14,182 nucleotides of DNA from Planctomycetaceae bacterium (GCA_002685655.1 NYXM01000054.1:1-14182), one strand, 5' to 3'; positions 1 through 7,562 are shown, counted from the first letter of the stretch. Notes: generated by a model from the sequence alone, not told the origin. Program-made: numbers and translations.

Positions 1-2
1 AA

Positions 3-1166
3 CACCTTTCCATCAGCAGCAACCAACGACGTATACCGAGGTCGCGCCATGTCCAACGTGGTGTTCCAACGCGTCTCGCCAGTCGCCAGGTCGACACATG
101 CCATCCGGCGGTCTCCCTGCACAAAGATGTTGTTGCCCACCACAACGGGGCTCGAACCGGGATCGGCCGTGCCGTTGAATGTCCACTCGTGCTTCGCTCC
201 AGACGACGACATGAGAAAGCACCGCATACCACGTTTGCGACTGCTGCCGTAGGTAATCAGCCGGTCTCCGGCGATCACGGGAGTTGACTGGCCGCCTTCG
301 CTACGAATGCGCCACTGCAGCCTGCCGGTTTGTGGTTCAACGCAAATTGTGTCGCCGCTGCCGACATTGGCGATCACTAAATCGCGACCAGTGCCACCCC
401 ATACCACTGGGCTCGATTGCGAACCGCGCATCGTCTTCTTGTCCCCCTCCCAGAGAATGTTGCCCGTGGCCGTGTCGAGTCCGAAGAGCGACCCGCACAG
501 CACGACGACGGCGCCATCGGCGACGACCACTGATGACTGAAGGAACTCATCACGGAATTCTCCGGACAGTTTGCGCTGCCATACATCCTTACCCGTGGTA
601 GCGTCAATGCAATACGCGACGCGTCCGGCACCGAGGAAAAATAGACGACCATCAATCGCCGTGGGTGAACCAGATTGCGGGAATCGTGTGTAGACGCTGT
701 CACGTTGATTGGTCCACATGATCTCGCCACTGTCGGCGTTGAGGCAGTAGATGAACTCGTCGTAGCGAAAGAACGACGCGCGGACTTCGTCTTCGTCGCG
801 GCGCTTACGTTCGTATTCGGCATACTCATCGTCTGACATTCCAACGCGTTTTTCCGGCGGCAACCAAGGGAACTTCTGCTGTGGCATCGCGCCTTCTTTG
901 AGACGCGTCTTCTTATGTGCGAACAGATAGACTTTTCCATCCGCCACAATCGGGCTCGACCAACCGCCACCTTGCGCGGCGGCGATCGATTCATCCGCGG
1001 TCCATTCGGCTGAAAGACCGACTGACGGGAGCGCTTCCAGCAGCGTTGGAGACGTATGAGCCAGACCATCACGACTGGAACCGCGCCATTGATTCCAGTC
1101 GGCGGCTACCAACGGTCCGGCGAATAACGCGATGCAAACAACAGAGAGGATTCGGGAGCGATTCAT
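3..1166 (-). CDS. Secreted PQQ-type beta-propeller (BamB/WD40-like) protein, C-terminus cut by window edge
   Basis: This open frame of 388 codons starts at the ATG at 1166 and runs off the left edge, so the C-terminus is missing. Residues 1-21 form a signal peptide (basic start, hydrophobic core, LVAA end) followed by DWNQWRG, a frequent mature N-terminus of planctomycete PQQ-like proteins. At least five propeller blades show the D-x-x-TG-x-x-x-W pattern: about residues 142-155 (LNADSGEIMW), 186-200 (IDATTGKDVW), 227-243 (LDTATGNILW), 275-288 (VEPQTGRLQW) and 357-371 (VDLATGETRW). A very charged insert rich in Lys, Asp and Glu lies at about 85-128, before the first blade. Such repeats form beta-propeller scaffolds outside the cytoplasm. 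No dehydrogenase or haem motif is visible, so a PQQ enzyme is not implied. It lies 78 nt downstream of the spermidine-synthase-like gene on the same strand and may share its transcript. Substrate or partner is unknown. Confidence 0.88.
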   Translation of the reverse strand, partial: MNRSRILSVVCIALFAGPLVAADWNQWRGSSRDGLAHTSPTLLEALPSVGLSAEWTADESIAAAQGGGWSSPIVADGKVYLFAHKKTRLKEGAMPQQKFPWLPPEKRVGMSDDEYAEYERKRRDEDEVRASFFRYDEFIYCLNADSGEIMWTNQRDSVYTRFPQSGSPTAIDGRLFFLGAGRVAYCIDATTGKDVWQRKLSGEFRDEFLQSSVVVADGAVVVLCGSLFGLDTATGNILWEGDKKTMRGSQSSPVVWGGTGRDLVIANVGSGDTICVEPQTGRLQWRIRSEGGQSTPVIAGDRLITYGSSRKRGMRCFLMSSSGAKHEWTFNGTADPGSSPVVVGNNIFVQGDRRMACVDLATGETRWNTTLDMARPRYTSLVAADGKV

Positions 1167-1244
1167 GCGATAATTCCAGTGGGTTCTTTGGGTGCGAAAA
1201 AGACACGCCTCAATGATCGGCGCGAAGGTGGGATCAAGCTGTGA

Positions 1245-3551
1245 TTATTGCAGAATTTGAAACAGATTGCTGTACTGGTCGGTCCAGAGCGGGATTGGTT
1301 TGTAGCTGCCTTCCAATGGTTCGGCCACCGCGGCGATCTCTGGCATCTCAAGAAAAACATCGTTGTTAGTCAGCAAGACCCAATCGGAGGCCGCCTCGCC
1401 GACATGGTCATCTTCGTTCCATTCGATTTTGATTGCCGGCACTTTCAGCTGCTCGGAAATACCGCCGACCACGGGCGTGAGGTCCAGATGTCGATTGCTG
1501 ATGTGGACAGCGATGATGCCATCTGGCTTGAGGTGACGAAGATATTCCTCGAATGCTTCAATGGTCAACAAGTGCGCGGGAATGGCATCTCCACTGAACG
1601 CGTCTAAGGCGATAATGTCGTATTGTTGTGGCGTTTGCCTCTCCATCGAAATGCGTGCATCGCCCAGAAGAATGTTCACCTCGGCATCACTATCGCTGAG
1701 AAACGTAAAGTATTCATTCGCCAGCTGAACGACGTTCGGGTTAATCTCATAGTACGTGTACGATTCGCCTGGGCGGCTGTACGAGGCAATAGTCCCCGTG
1801 CCTAGCCCCACCACGGCAACACGAAGCGGATCGCGCGTAACCAGGTGGGTGATTGCCATGCCGATGCCGCTGTCGGAGTTGTAGTATGTAGTTGCTACTT
1901 TGTTCTGATCCGGGCTAAGAAACTGAGATCCGTGCAGAATACGACCATTTAGCAAGCGGCGAATGTGGTAGTCCGCGTCGTCCTCGTACATTTCTTCGAT
2001 CGTGAGGACTCCGTAGAAATTCCGGATCGAAAACAATGCGTCCGAATTCAGGTTCTCGAATTGAGCCCGTACAACGACCAAGAGCAGAAGAAATCCACCC
2101 GCAAAAGACACGCCTTTGCCCCACATGTGACGCACCGGCCAGATCGTCCAGAATTCGTCCCAGACGACACCCATCGCTACCATGAATGTGGCAACCAGCC
2201 CGATGCCGAGTTCCAAGTGGGTTGAAAACACCTGTGGGCAGATCAGCGCGACAAAGATCCCGCCCAGCGCGCCGCCGGCGGAGACCATCAAATAAAACGA
2301 CGTTAGCCACCGCGCGGGCGGCTTGCAGCGAACGAGTTCGCCATGACAAACCATGCAAATCAGAAAGAGCACACTAAGGTACGCGGCCGCCTCGATGATG
2401 AGGTCGCCAGTGTAGTCCGAAATGGGAATGATGATGTTGACTCGCGCCAACAACGCTTCCAAGTTCGTAGCCCCCGTAACCAGAAGCTCGCCGGTGAAGT
2501 CCGAGATGTTAAAGTCAATATTGAATTTGGCTAACAACTCTTCAAGTTGCGACTCCAACTCGGTGATTGCCAGAAGAAGAACCGCGATGATCGTAACCAG
2601 GCTGAAAATGCGCCGGCGATACCAGATCGCATTGTCGAAACAAATAATGAACGTTAGCAAGTACAAGCCGAGCGGCGCGACCCAGAAGAACGGCACGACG
2701 GCCACATCCTGGCAGACGTGGTTTGTAATTGCCAGCAACATCATCGATGCAAGTGCCGGAAGCAGCAGCCACGCGAGACGACGATCCAATGAGGGTGGAT
2801 CCGATGGTGCGAAATCGGCTGCGGCGTCCGACTCGGCGAGGCTATCGAGCACTGGTGTGTCTGCGAGCGACGGAATTTCGACAACGTGGCTAGGTGACCG
2901 TTCGTTTTCGTCTGGTTCGGCCATGGCGCCGCTCGGTTGCCTGCCAGTGCGAAACGTGGCCCAGGCCAGCGAGCCGCACAGAAGGGCGAAAATCGCAAAC
3001 GCCGCAGACCATATGCCACCCTGCCAGGAGGTCGTCAGCAACGGTTCAAAGAAGAAGGGGTACGTCAACAGCGCGCCCAACGAACCGACGTTGGACAATG
3101 CGTAAAGTCGGTATGGCGAGCGATTCGGTACGAGACGGCTAAACCACGCCTGCACCAACGGACCCGTCGACGCCAGGACGAAGTAAGGGAGTCCAACGTT
3201 ACCCGCTAAGAGAGTCAGGATTCGCCAGGTCGGTTGAGTGCCGTCTACCGGTTTCCAAGATGCGTGCGGCGTGATCGGTAGTGTAAGAGCTGCCACCACG
3301 ATCAAAGTGATATGAACGCCCATTCGCCACGAGGGCGATGGCAGCCGCTCAATAAAATGTGCATACGCGTAGCCGCCAAGCAGCGTAACCTGAAAAAACA
3401 ACATGCACGCGGTCCAGACCGCCGGTCCGCCTCCGAACCAGGGCAGGATCATCTTGCTGATGATTGGCTGCACCTGAAACAGGAGAAAAGCGCTCAGAAA
3501 TATCGTCGCCGCGCACCACCAAGCAAAAGCGGCCGTCTTATTGTTTGCCAT
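1245..3551 (-). CDS. Fused multi-pass membrane / spermidine synthase-like protein
   Basis: The protein has 768 residues. About residues 10-200 and 258-495 hold many hydrophobic segments, including FLLFQVQPIISKMILPWFGG near the start, which is characteristic of the fused MFS/spermidine-synthase family. The C-terminal part (about 505-768) is a Rossmann aminopropyltransferase-like domain. It shows the nucleotide loop GLGTGTIAS at 582-590, the acidic YEINP at 601-605, LLGDAR at 628-633, and DAFSGD at 650-655 where true synthases have the catalytic Asp. An acidic linker lies at about 211-258. Between two membrane segments, residues 336-391 hold two tandem 28-residue units that share 14 identities. 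The start ATG has no obvious Shine-Dalgarno site. The family is widespread in planctomycetes, but its substrate is mostly unproven, so polyamine synthesis should not be assumed. It is probably transcribed ahead of the beta-propeller gene. Confidence 0.87.
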   Translation of the reverse strand: MANNKTAAFAWWCAATIFLSAFLLFQVQPIISKMILPWFGGGPAVWTACMLFFQVTLLGGYAYAHFIERLPSPSWRMGVHITLIVVAALTLPITPHASWKPVDGTQPTWRILTLLAGNVGLPYFVLASTGPLVQAWFSRLVPNRSPYRLYALSNVGSLGALLTYPFFFEPLLTTSWQGGIWSAAFAIFALLCGSLAWATFRTGRQPSGAMAEPDENERSPSHVVEIPSLADTPVLDSLAESDAAADFAPSDPPSLDRRLAWLLLPALASMMLLAITNHVCQDVAVVPFFWVAPLGLYLLTFIICFDNAIWYRRRIFSLVTIIAVLLLAITELESQLEELLAKFNIDFNISDFTGELLVTGATNLEALLARVNIIIPISDYTGDLIIEAAAYLSVLFLICMVCHGELVRCKPPARWLTSFYLMVSAGGALGGIFVALICPQVFSTHLELGIGLVATFMVAMGVVWDEFWTIWPVRHMWGKGVSFAGGFLLLLVVVRAQFENLNSDALFSIRNFYGVLTIEEMYEDDADYHIRRLLNGRILHGSQFLSPDQNKVATTYYNSDSGIGMAITHLVTRDPLRVAVVGLGTGTIASYSRPGESYTYYEINPNVVQLANEYFTFLSDSDAEVNILLGDARISMERQTPQQYDIIALDAFSGDAIPAHLLTIEAFEEYLRHLKPDGIIAVHISNRHLDLTPVVGGISEQLKVPAIKIEWNEDDHVGEAASDWVLLTNNDVFLEMPEIAAVAEPLEGSYKPIPLWTDQYSNLFQILQ
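2379..2546 (-). repeat. In-frame tandem duplication, two 84-bp units inside the membrane/spermidine synthase-like gene
   Basis: The two units are 2463-2546 (residues 336-363) and 2379-2462 (residues 364-391). Aligned without gaps, the proteins share 14 of 28 residues, including LE-LLA, NI, ISD, TG and L. They sit between two hydrophobic segments (about 315-333 and 388-403), so they probably form a loop outside the bilayer. The divergence shows an old duplication kept in frame, not a recent slippage event. Confidence 0.8.
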
Positions 3552-3928
3552 ATACGTGGTTCACAGCAGAAAAACGTGTAAGGGGCCGCACGTGCCAATC
3601 CCGTCATGGTGGGTCGCGTCCGAGGGAGTGTTGCCCCGAGGATGGACTACTCAGGCGAAGCGGTAATCGCGTCCCGCCGATCATCTGTTTATAGTCAGTC
3701 CGCTCGTCTTTTGCGAGTCGCTCAGCTCTGGCTGGCAAATGGTGGACAATCCGCTCGAAATGACGTTGGAGAGGGAACGCCAGCGAGAATCACGGCAAGG
3801 GGATTGCCGTCGTTGTTTTACATAAGTTCTGGCCACGCAGGGGGATTGCCTCGGGCGATCAGGTTCGCATACGCTCGGCGACCTGCCCTGCTTTGATTTC
3901 AGTTACCGGTGGTTGTGGACTTTCTTGC
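3552..3928. other. Intergenic spacer between divergent genes, no gene recognised
   Basis: This 377-nt stretch separates the minus-strand membrane/spermidine-synthase-like gene from the plus-strand glycosyltransferase, so it should hold promoters for both. Frames through it give Arg/Ser-rich, low-complexity translations with no family resemblance. There is a small hairpin at 3792-3810: ACGGCAA and TTGCCGT arms, 7 bp, 5-nt loop. The string GGGGATTGCC occurs twice, at 3799-3808 and 3841-3850. No convincing -35/-10 pair stood out. Confidence 0.5.
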
Positions 3929-4609
3929 GTGAACGTATCGATTATTATTCCCGCCCTCAACGAAGCAGACCGGATCGGTACGGCGATCGAGCGTGCCTGG
4001 TCCGCCGGTGCCGATCAGGTGATCGTTGTCGATGGGGGCAGCGACGATGCAACCTGTCAGAATGCCTCCGAGTTCCGATGCCTGTTGTTAGATTCCCAAC
4101 CTGGACGTGCAACGCAACAGAATGCAGGCGCGCAACAAGCAACTGGCGAGGTTCTGTTATTTCTGCACGCGGACAATTGGCTGCCCGAGGGAGCGGTTGA
4201 GCACGTGCGCGAATTGCTGAGCGACACGGCTGTCCAGCACGGAGCATTTCGCCAGTCAATTCAAGCCGCGGGAGTACGATACCGGCTGTTGGAATGGGGC
4301 AACGGTTGGCGTGTGCGGTGGCGAGGTTTACCGTATGGCGATCAGGGCATCTTCGTACGACGGGCTACCTTCTTCGCGGCCGGCTGTTTTCCGGAGGTGC
4401 CGTTGATGGAAGATCTGATTCTGATGAGAGACCTTCGCGCCTCCTCCTGGCCCCGTCTGTTGGCTGGGCCGATCCGAGTTGATCCGCGCCGCTGGCAGCG
4501 GCACGGCGTCCTCAGGCAGACGTTGCGCAACTGGTGGCTGGTCCGATCTTATGACCGCGGCGTTTCACTTGACCGACTGGCCTCGTGCTACCGGCGCCAC
4601 GATCGGTAA
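3929..4609 (+). CDS. Family 2 glycosyltransferase, TIGR04283-like (rSAM/selenodomain-associated transferase 2 type)
   Basis: The predicted protein is a single-domain, soluble GT-A glycosyltransferase of 226 residues. From the chosen GTG start it shows SIIIPALNE at residues 4-12, the nucleotide-sugar motif DGGSDD at 35-40, GRATQQNAGA at 59-68, FLHADN (DxD region) at 78-83, YGDQGIFVRR at 136-145 and MEDLIL at 160-165. GRATQQN, HADN and YGDQ together are typical of TIGR04283. Members of that family often lie near radical SAM or selenium/arsenic-related genes; none is visible here. The frame is open from a TTG at 3893. I prefer the GTG at 3929 because family members begin just before the (V/I)SIIIP strand, but neither start has a clear ribosome site. 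The Arg/Trp-rich C-terminus matches the family, and length is normal. The acceptor is unknown. Confidence 0.82.
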   Translation: MNVSIIIPALNEADRIGTAIERAWSAGADQVIVVDGGSDDATCQNASEFRCLLLDSQPGRATQQNAGAQQATGEVLLFLHADNWLPEGAVEHVRELLSDTAVQHGAFRQSIQAAGVRYRLLEWGNGWRVRWRGLPYGDQGIFVRRATFFAAGCFPEVPLMEDLILMRDLRASSWPRLLAGPIRVDPRRWQRHGVLRQTLRNWWLVRSYDRGVSLDRLASCYRRHDR

Positions 4610-4632
4610 CGTGCGCAAACTCGACCGTTTCG

Positions 4633-4775
4633 CTAGAAAGCTTGTTTCGGGTTCTTCTTTACAAATGAGTCAAGTTTTCAGCGACAGGCACCGACCGCAG
4701 TTTGGTCGGGGAGCGGTTCGTCACAACCGAGCGATAGCTCGCGTCGGTCCGACACACGGCCTCGCTAGGCGTTCG
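4633..4775 (+). repeat. 143-bp dispersed repeat, copy A (inverted partner at 7071-7212)
   Basis: The reverse complement of 7071-7212 aligns to this stretch with about 118 of 143 positions identical and one single-base gap. The core 4681-4775 aligns with no gap at 81 of 95. It lies in the gap between the convergent glycosyltransferase and regulator genes, and its last 11 bases cover the regulator stop codon (TAG, complement of 4765-4767) and the codons just before it. CGCTAG occurs at both ends of this copy (4631-4636 and 4763-4768). Possible hairpins are CCGACC/GGTCGG (4691-4709), CGGTT/AACCG (about 4714-4729) and CGAGC/GCTCG with a GATA loop (about 4728-4741). No coding capacity is evident. 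Confidence 0.85.
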
Positions 4776-6771
4776 CTTTCAATTCATACCGTTTGATTTT
4801 ACGGTCGAGTGTCGACCGTTCGATCCCCAAGATCTCGGCGGCGCGGCTCTTGTTCCAGCCCGTCGAACTAAGCGTTGCGGCAATATGCCGTTTTTCCACG
4901 TCGGCCAACGTTGAGGGATCATAGCTCGTAGATGAGAATTGGAATTCGCCAGATTCGCTGGCCGTGGCAAGATTGGAAAGCGTGAGATCTTCGGCGGCTA
5001 TGACTTCGTGATGCGTTAACAGAACGGCACGTTCAATCACGTTCCTGAGTTCGCGGACGTTGCCAGGCCAGCGGTAGTGCTGCATCAAGTTGACCGCTTC
5101 CGGCGAATAGCCCGCCAGTTTACGTCCGGTATCTTCATTGAATCTGTCGAGAAAGAAGTTGGCCAATTCGATTATATCGCTGGGGTGCTTACGGAGCGGC
5201 GGGACTTGAATCTCGACAACGTGCAAGCGGAAGTAGAGATCGCGACGAAAGCTGCCATCCGCGACGGCGCGTTCGAGATTGCGATTCGTAGCAGCGATCA
5301 CCCGCACATCGACCTTGATTGCCTTACTGCCACCGACCCGCTCGAAAGGATGACCTTCCAGCACTCGCAGGAACTTGCTTTGGATCGATGAACTCATTTC
5401 GCCAATTTCGTCCAACATCACAGTCCCTTGGTCGGCCTGCTCGAACTTGCCGATCTTGCGTTCGGTGGCACCCGTAAACGCGCCTCGTTCGTGTCCGAAC
5501 AACTCACTCTCCAGCAGCGTCTCGGACAAGGCGGCACAATTCAAGCAGACAAATGGCCCGTTGCTGCGCGGGCTGGAGTAATGCACGGCACGGGCAACCA
5601 GCTCTTTGCCTACGCCACTTTCGCCGCGAATCAGGACCGTGGCGCGGCTGGGCGCGGCGCGAGAAATGTCCTCCTGGACTTGCTTCATGATCGCGCTGGA
5701 CCCGATGATCTCACTTTGCTCCCCGAGCTGTTTACGCAACTGAACGACTTCAGAACGCGTCGCCGAAAGGTCTTCGGTGAGCGATTGCTGGAGGCCCAGG
5801 TTCTTCAACGCCAAAGCGACGTTTTCCGCGACTGCCAATGTGAATTCCAGATCATCCGCATCCAGCGTGCGATCACCATCGGTGCAGTACAGGTGGACCA
5901 GGCCAATGACTTTCGATTCTTGCCGGATAGGCGCGCAGATCACGCTGGTCGCCGAGAACACACCGGCACTGTCGCGGATGCCAAGCGAACTGTCACCTTC
6001 GATGTTCCTGGCCAGAACGGCTTCCCCATCTTTGAGCACCATCGTGGCCAGAAAAGCGGAAACGCGGCGATAGGAAGATCCGATATCCGTGCGGGATGCA
6101 ATCAACTCCATTTCGTCGATCGTCAACTCGTCGCGCGCGTCGCGACTGGCCAACCACAAACCGCCGCCATCAACAATGGTGCCCTCGAATAGCCCGTCGA
6201 GTGCCAGATTGGCGGCCGAACTGACACTCGTCTGATTGGCCAGTTCAAAAGCCAGCCGGCAAAGTTGCGCCGCGGACTCGCCTACCTTGGGTGGTGACGA
6301 GTCGGCCGCCAGGTTGCGTTGCAGAAACCGAGTATGTCCGCGACGATGCATGATCGTGGTGGGCTCGAATGAGTCGTCGAGCACGTGCGAATCGCTGATA
6401 CTCGACATCGGGAGCCCGTTGACGGTTTCGCCACCGGGGTCTGGTGGCTCGTCCACGCCAACGAACGCCTGAGACAGATCGTGGACGAATGCCATCTGAC
6501 AATGAGCGATCCGAATCACTTCGCCAGGTATGAGGGTGTGGTCGCCTTGGATCGGCTCGCCACTGACCACCGTCCCGTTGCGACTGTCCAAATCGCGTAT
6601 TATCCAATCCCCTTCGGACGAGAAAACCTCGCCGTGGTTGCGACTGCAGCGTTCGTCCTTGATGACGATCTGGCAAGTCGACGCACGACCGATGGTGACC
6701 GTCCTTCCGGGGGTCAGCCGAAAGACGTCAGTCCACTTCGTGCCTTCACGGATAACAAGATAAGCTAACAT
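4765..6771 (-). CDS. Sigma-54-dependent enhancer-binding regulator with FHA and GAF sensor domains
   Basis: This 668-residue transcription activator is complete. An N-terminal FHA domain (about 5-100) has GRAS at 28-31, S43/H46 in SRNH and SRNGT at 63-67, the residues that read phosphothreonine peptides. A GAF-type sensor domain follows (about 165-325), then a short predicted coiled coil (about 325-352). The AAA+ sigma-54 interaction domain spans about 355-580: Walker A GESGVGKE at 383-390, an intact GAFTGA loop at 430-435, Walker B VMLDEIGE at 451-458 and WPGNVREL at 568-575. A Fis-type helix-turn-helix (about 640-661, [19 protein letters not shown]) completes it. The intact GAFTGA loop argues that it contacts sigma-54. 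The FHA domain, in place of a receiver domain, suggests input from a Ser/Thr kinase, abundant in planctomycetes; this is inference. Target promoters were not identified. The stop codon lies inside repeat copy A. Confidence 0.93.
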   Translation of the reverse strand: MLAYLVIREGTKWTDVFRLTPGRTVTIGRASTCQIVIKDERCSRNHGEVFSSEGDWIIRDLDSRNGTVVSGEPIQGDHTLIPGEVIRIAHCQMAFVHDLSQAFVGVDEPPDPGGETVNGLPMSSISDSHVLDDSFEPTTIMHRRGHTRFLQRNLAADSSPPKVGESAAQLCRLAFELANQTSVSSAANLALDGLFEGTIVDGGGLWLASRDARDELTIDEMELIASRTDIGSSYRRVSAFLATMVLKDGEAVLARNIEGDSSLGIRDSAGVFSATSVICAPIRQESKVIGLVHLYCTDGDRTLDADDLEFTLAVAENVALALKNLGLQQSLTEDLSATRSEVVQLRKQLGEQSEIIGSSAIMKQVQEDISRAAPSRATVLIRGESGVGKELVARAVHYSSPRSNGPFVCLNCAALSETLLESELFGHERGAFTGATERKIGKFEQADQGTVMLDEIGEMSSSIQSKFLRVLEGHPFERVGGSKAIKVDVRVIAATNRNLERAVADGSFRRDLYFRLHVVEIQVPPLRKHPSDIIELANFFLDRFNEDTGRKLAGYSPEAVNLMQHYRWPGNVRELRNVIERAVLLTHHEVIAAEDLTLSNLATASESGEFQFSSTSYDPSTLADVEKRHIAATLSSTGWNKSRAAEILGIERSTLDRKIKRYELKANA

Positions 6772-6983
6772 AGGCGGTTAATTATCACCTTATCCTCCCG
6801 CACACCTGAACTGCAAGAGAGGCGATCGGCGGCGCTGCCCGTCTGTCTAACTGAATTCGCAAACCGTCACTAAAGTTGGACGAATCGTCGCCAAAACCGT
6901 TCGGTTGGTGGTTCAGTGGCGTAAGGTTCCAGCTTGCGATTTTGGTTACCCCACTTTTTAGCTCAACAGTGTTCGATCTCTTA

Positions 6984-7040
6984 ATTGTCGTCTTTCGCTC
7001 CGTGAAAGCACGCTCCTTTCGCGGAGCGAAAGGCGACTAT
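6984..7040. repeat. Long near-perfect palindrome (REP-like), about 25-bp arms
   Basis: The arms 6984-7008 and 7016-7040 flank a 7-nt loop (7009-7015). The inner 22 positions pair completely if two G-T positions are allowed; one outer position (6986/7038) is mismatched. The arms contain CTTTCGCTCCGTGAAAG and CTTTCGCGGAGCGAAAG, which are themselves nearly self-complementary. No T-run follows, so it does not look like an intrinsic terminator. A diverged relative lies at 13208-13280. Confidence 0.85.
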
Positions 7041-7070
7041 CGGACAGTAATTCCTCGAACGATCCTCAGC

Positions 7071-7212
7071 CGAAGCACTAGCGAGACTGTGCCTCGGACC
7101 GACGCAAGCTATCGCTCGGATGCGGCGACCCGCTCCCCGACCAATCTGCGGTCGGTGCCCGTCGCAGAAAACCTGCCTCTTTGTACAGATAAACCTGAGA
7201 CAAGCTCTTTAG
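7071..7212 (-). repeat. Dispersed repeat, copy B (inverted partner of 4633-4775)
   Basis: This is a 142-bp copy on the minus strand, about 82 percent identical to copy A with one single-base gap. It begins 30 bp after the palindrome at 6984-7040. The possible hairpins of copy A persist: CCGACC/GGTCGG is unchanged, while the second and third stems change to G-T pairs where copy A has T-A or G-C. It lies upstream of the DUF1598-like gene in non-coding DNA. Confidence 0.85.
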
Positions 7213-7456
7213 GCTCGGAAATCAGGCGAATTGGGGGTCACCGCCGTCGCCAGAATTCACAACCGCAGCTCAAAGACACAATAATCTCGCGCATCCGACC
7301 GCCAGAATCCTCTATGTCGTCGCGTCACTGGCCTACGTTAGTGTCCAAACGCTTGCCATCACAAATCCATAGTGCGGAGGAGGTTTTTGTTGAAAAAGGC
7401 AAACCCGAGAGTTATTCTGGGTTTATGTGCGGCCACTGGTCTTGCGCGGACCAGCA

Positions 7457-7486
7457 TTGTGGCGAAAGTCCCTGTTCTTGTACAAT
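7457..7486 (+). promoter_or_regulatory. Possible sigma-70 type promoter for the DUF1598-like gene
   Basis: TTGTGG (7457-7462) and TACAAT (7481-7486) are 18 bp apart, resembling -35 and -10 hexamers, with a start of transcription expected near 7493 and a leader of about 70 nt to the ATG at 7563. The -10 differs from consensus at one base; the -35 shares only TTG plus chance bases. This is a pattern match, not proof. Confidence 0.3.
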
Positions 7487-7550
7487 TTCAAGGGTGTATT
7501 CCCTTTCCGCGTGTGTTTCATCGCGGCCCATTCACGAAATGCGCCATAAA

Positions 7551-7556
7551 AAGGAG
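7551..7556 (+). promoter_or_regulatory. Ribosome binding site fixing the DUF1598-like start
   Basis: AAGGAG lies 6 nt before the ATG at 7563. It decides the start against the much longer upstream frame, because a signal peptide begins right at this ATG. Confidence 0.8.
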
Positions 7557-7562
7557 CCTGTC

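Larger units (their letters stand above)
6772..7562. other. Long non-coding region between the divergent regulator and DUF1598-like gene
   Basis: This 791-nt stretch has no gene I can support. One plus-strand frame is open through it and joins the downstream gene, but its translation is rich in Ser, Arg and Pro, lacks domains and precedes an obvious signal peptide. From left to right it holds a strong palindrome (6984-7040), repeat copy B (7071-7212), a strong Shine-Dalgarno-like GGAGGAGG at 7376-7383 in front of a small overlapping frame, an AAACCC/GGGTTT inverted repeat near 7403-7426, a possible promoter (7457-7486) and the ribosome site of the next gene (7551-7556). Promoters for the regulator should lie in its left part. 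Confidence 0.6.

Noticed and set aside
377..1072. 231-residue minus-strand frame inside the beta-propeller gene
   Set aside because: It overlaps the beta-propeller gene in another frame; the real frame has a signal peptide and repeated propeller motifs, and this one gives a basic low-complexity translation.
1245..3551. Calling the gene a spermidine synthase (speE)
   Set aside because: Only the C-terminal domain resembles one; most of the protein is membrane segments and the DxxS region differs from the usual motif, so polyamine synthesis is not supported.
3792..3820. Terminator at the ACGGCAA/TTGCCGT hairpin
   Set aside because: The stem is only 7 bp, the following T-run is interrupted, and no plus-strand gene lies upstream of it.
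5428..6192. 254-residue plus-strand frame antisense to the regulator
   Set aside because: It mirrors the AAA+ and GAF coding sequence; composition follows from the opposite strand, and no family motif appears.
6915..6938. Possible sigma-54 promoter near TGGCGTAAGG...TTGC
   Set aside because: The GG to GC distance is wrong by one or more bases for every pairing I tried; the spacing of -24/-12 promoters is strict.
4633..7212. Composite transposon or insertion sequence built from the inverted repeats
   Set aside because: The enclosed gene is a regulator and no transposase or recombinase is encoded between or beside the repeats.
6876..7562. N-terminal extension of the DUF1598-like frame by 229 codons
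   Set aside because: The translation is Ser/Arg/Pro-rich with no domain, crosses a dispersed repeat and a palindrome, and precedes a normal ribosome site plus signal peptide at 7563.
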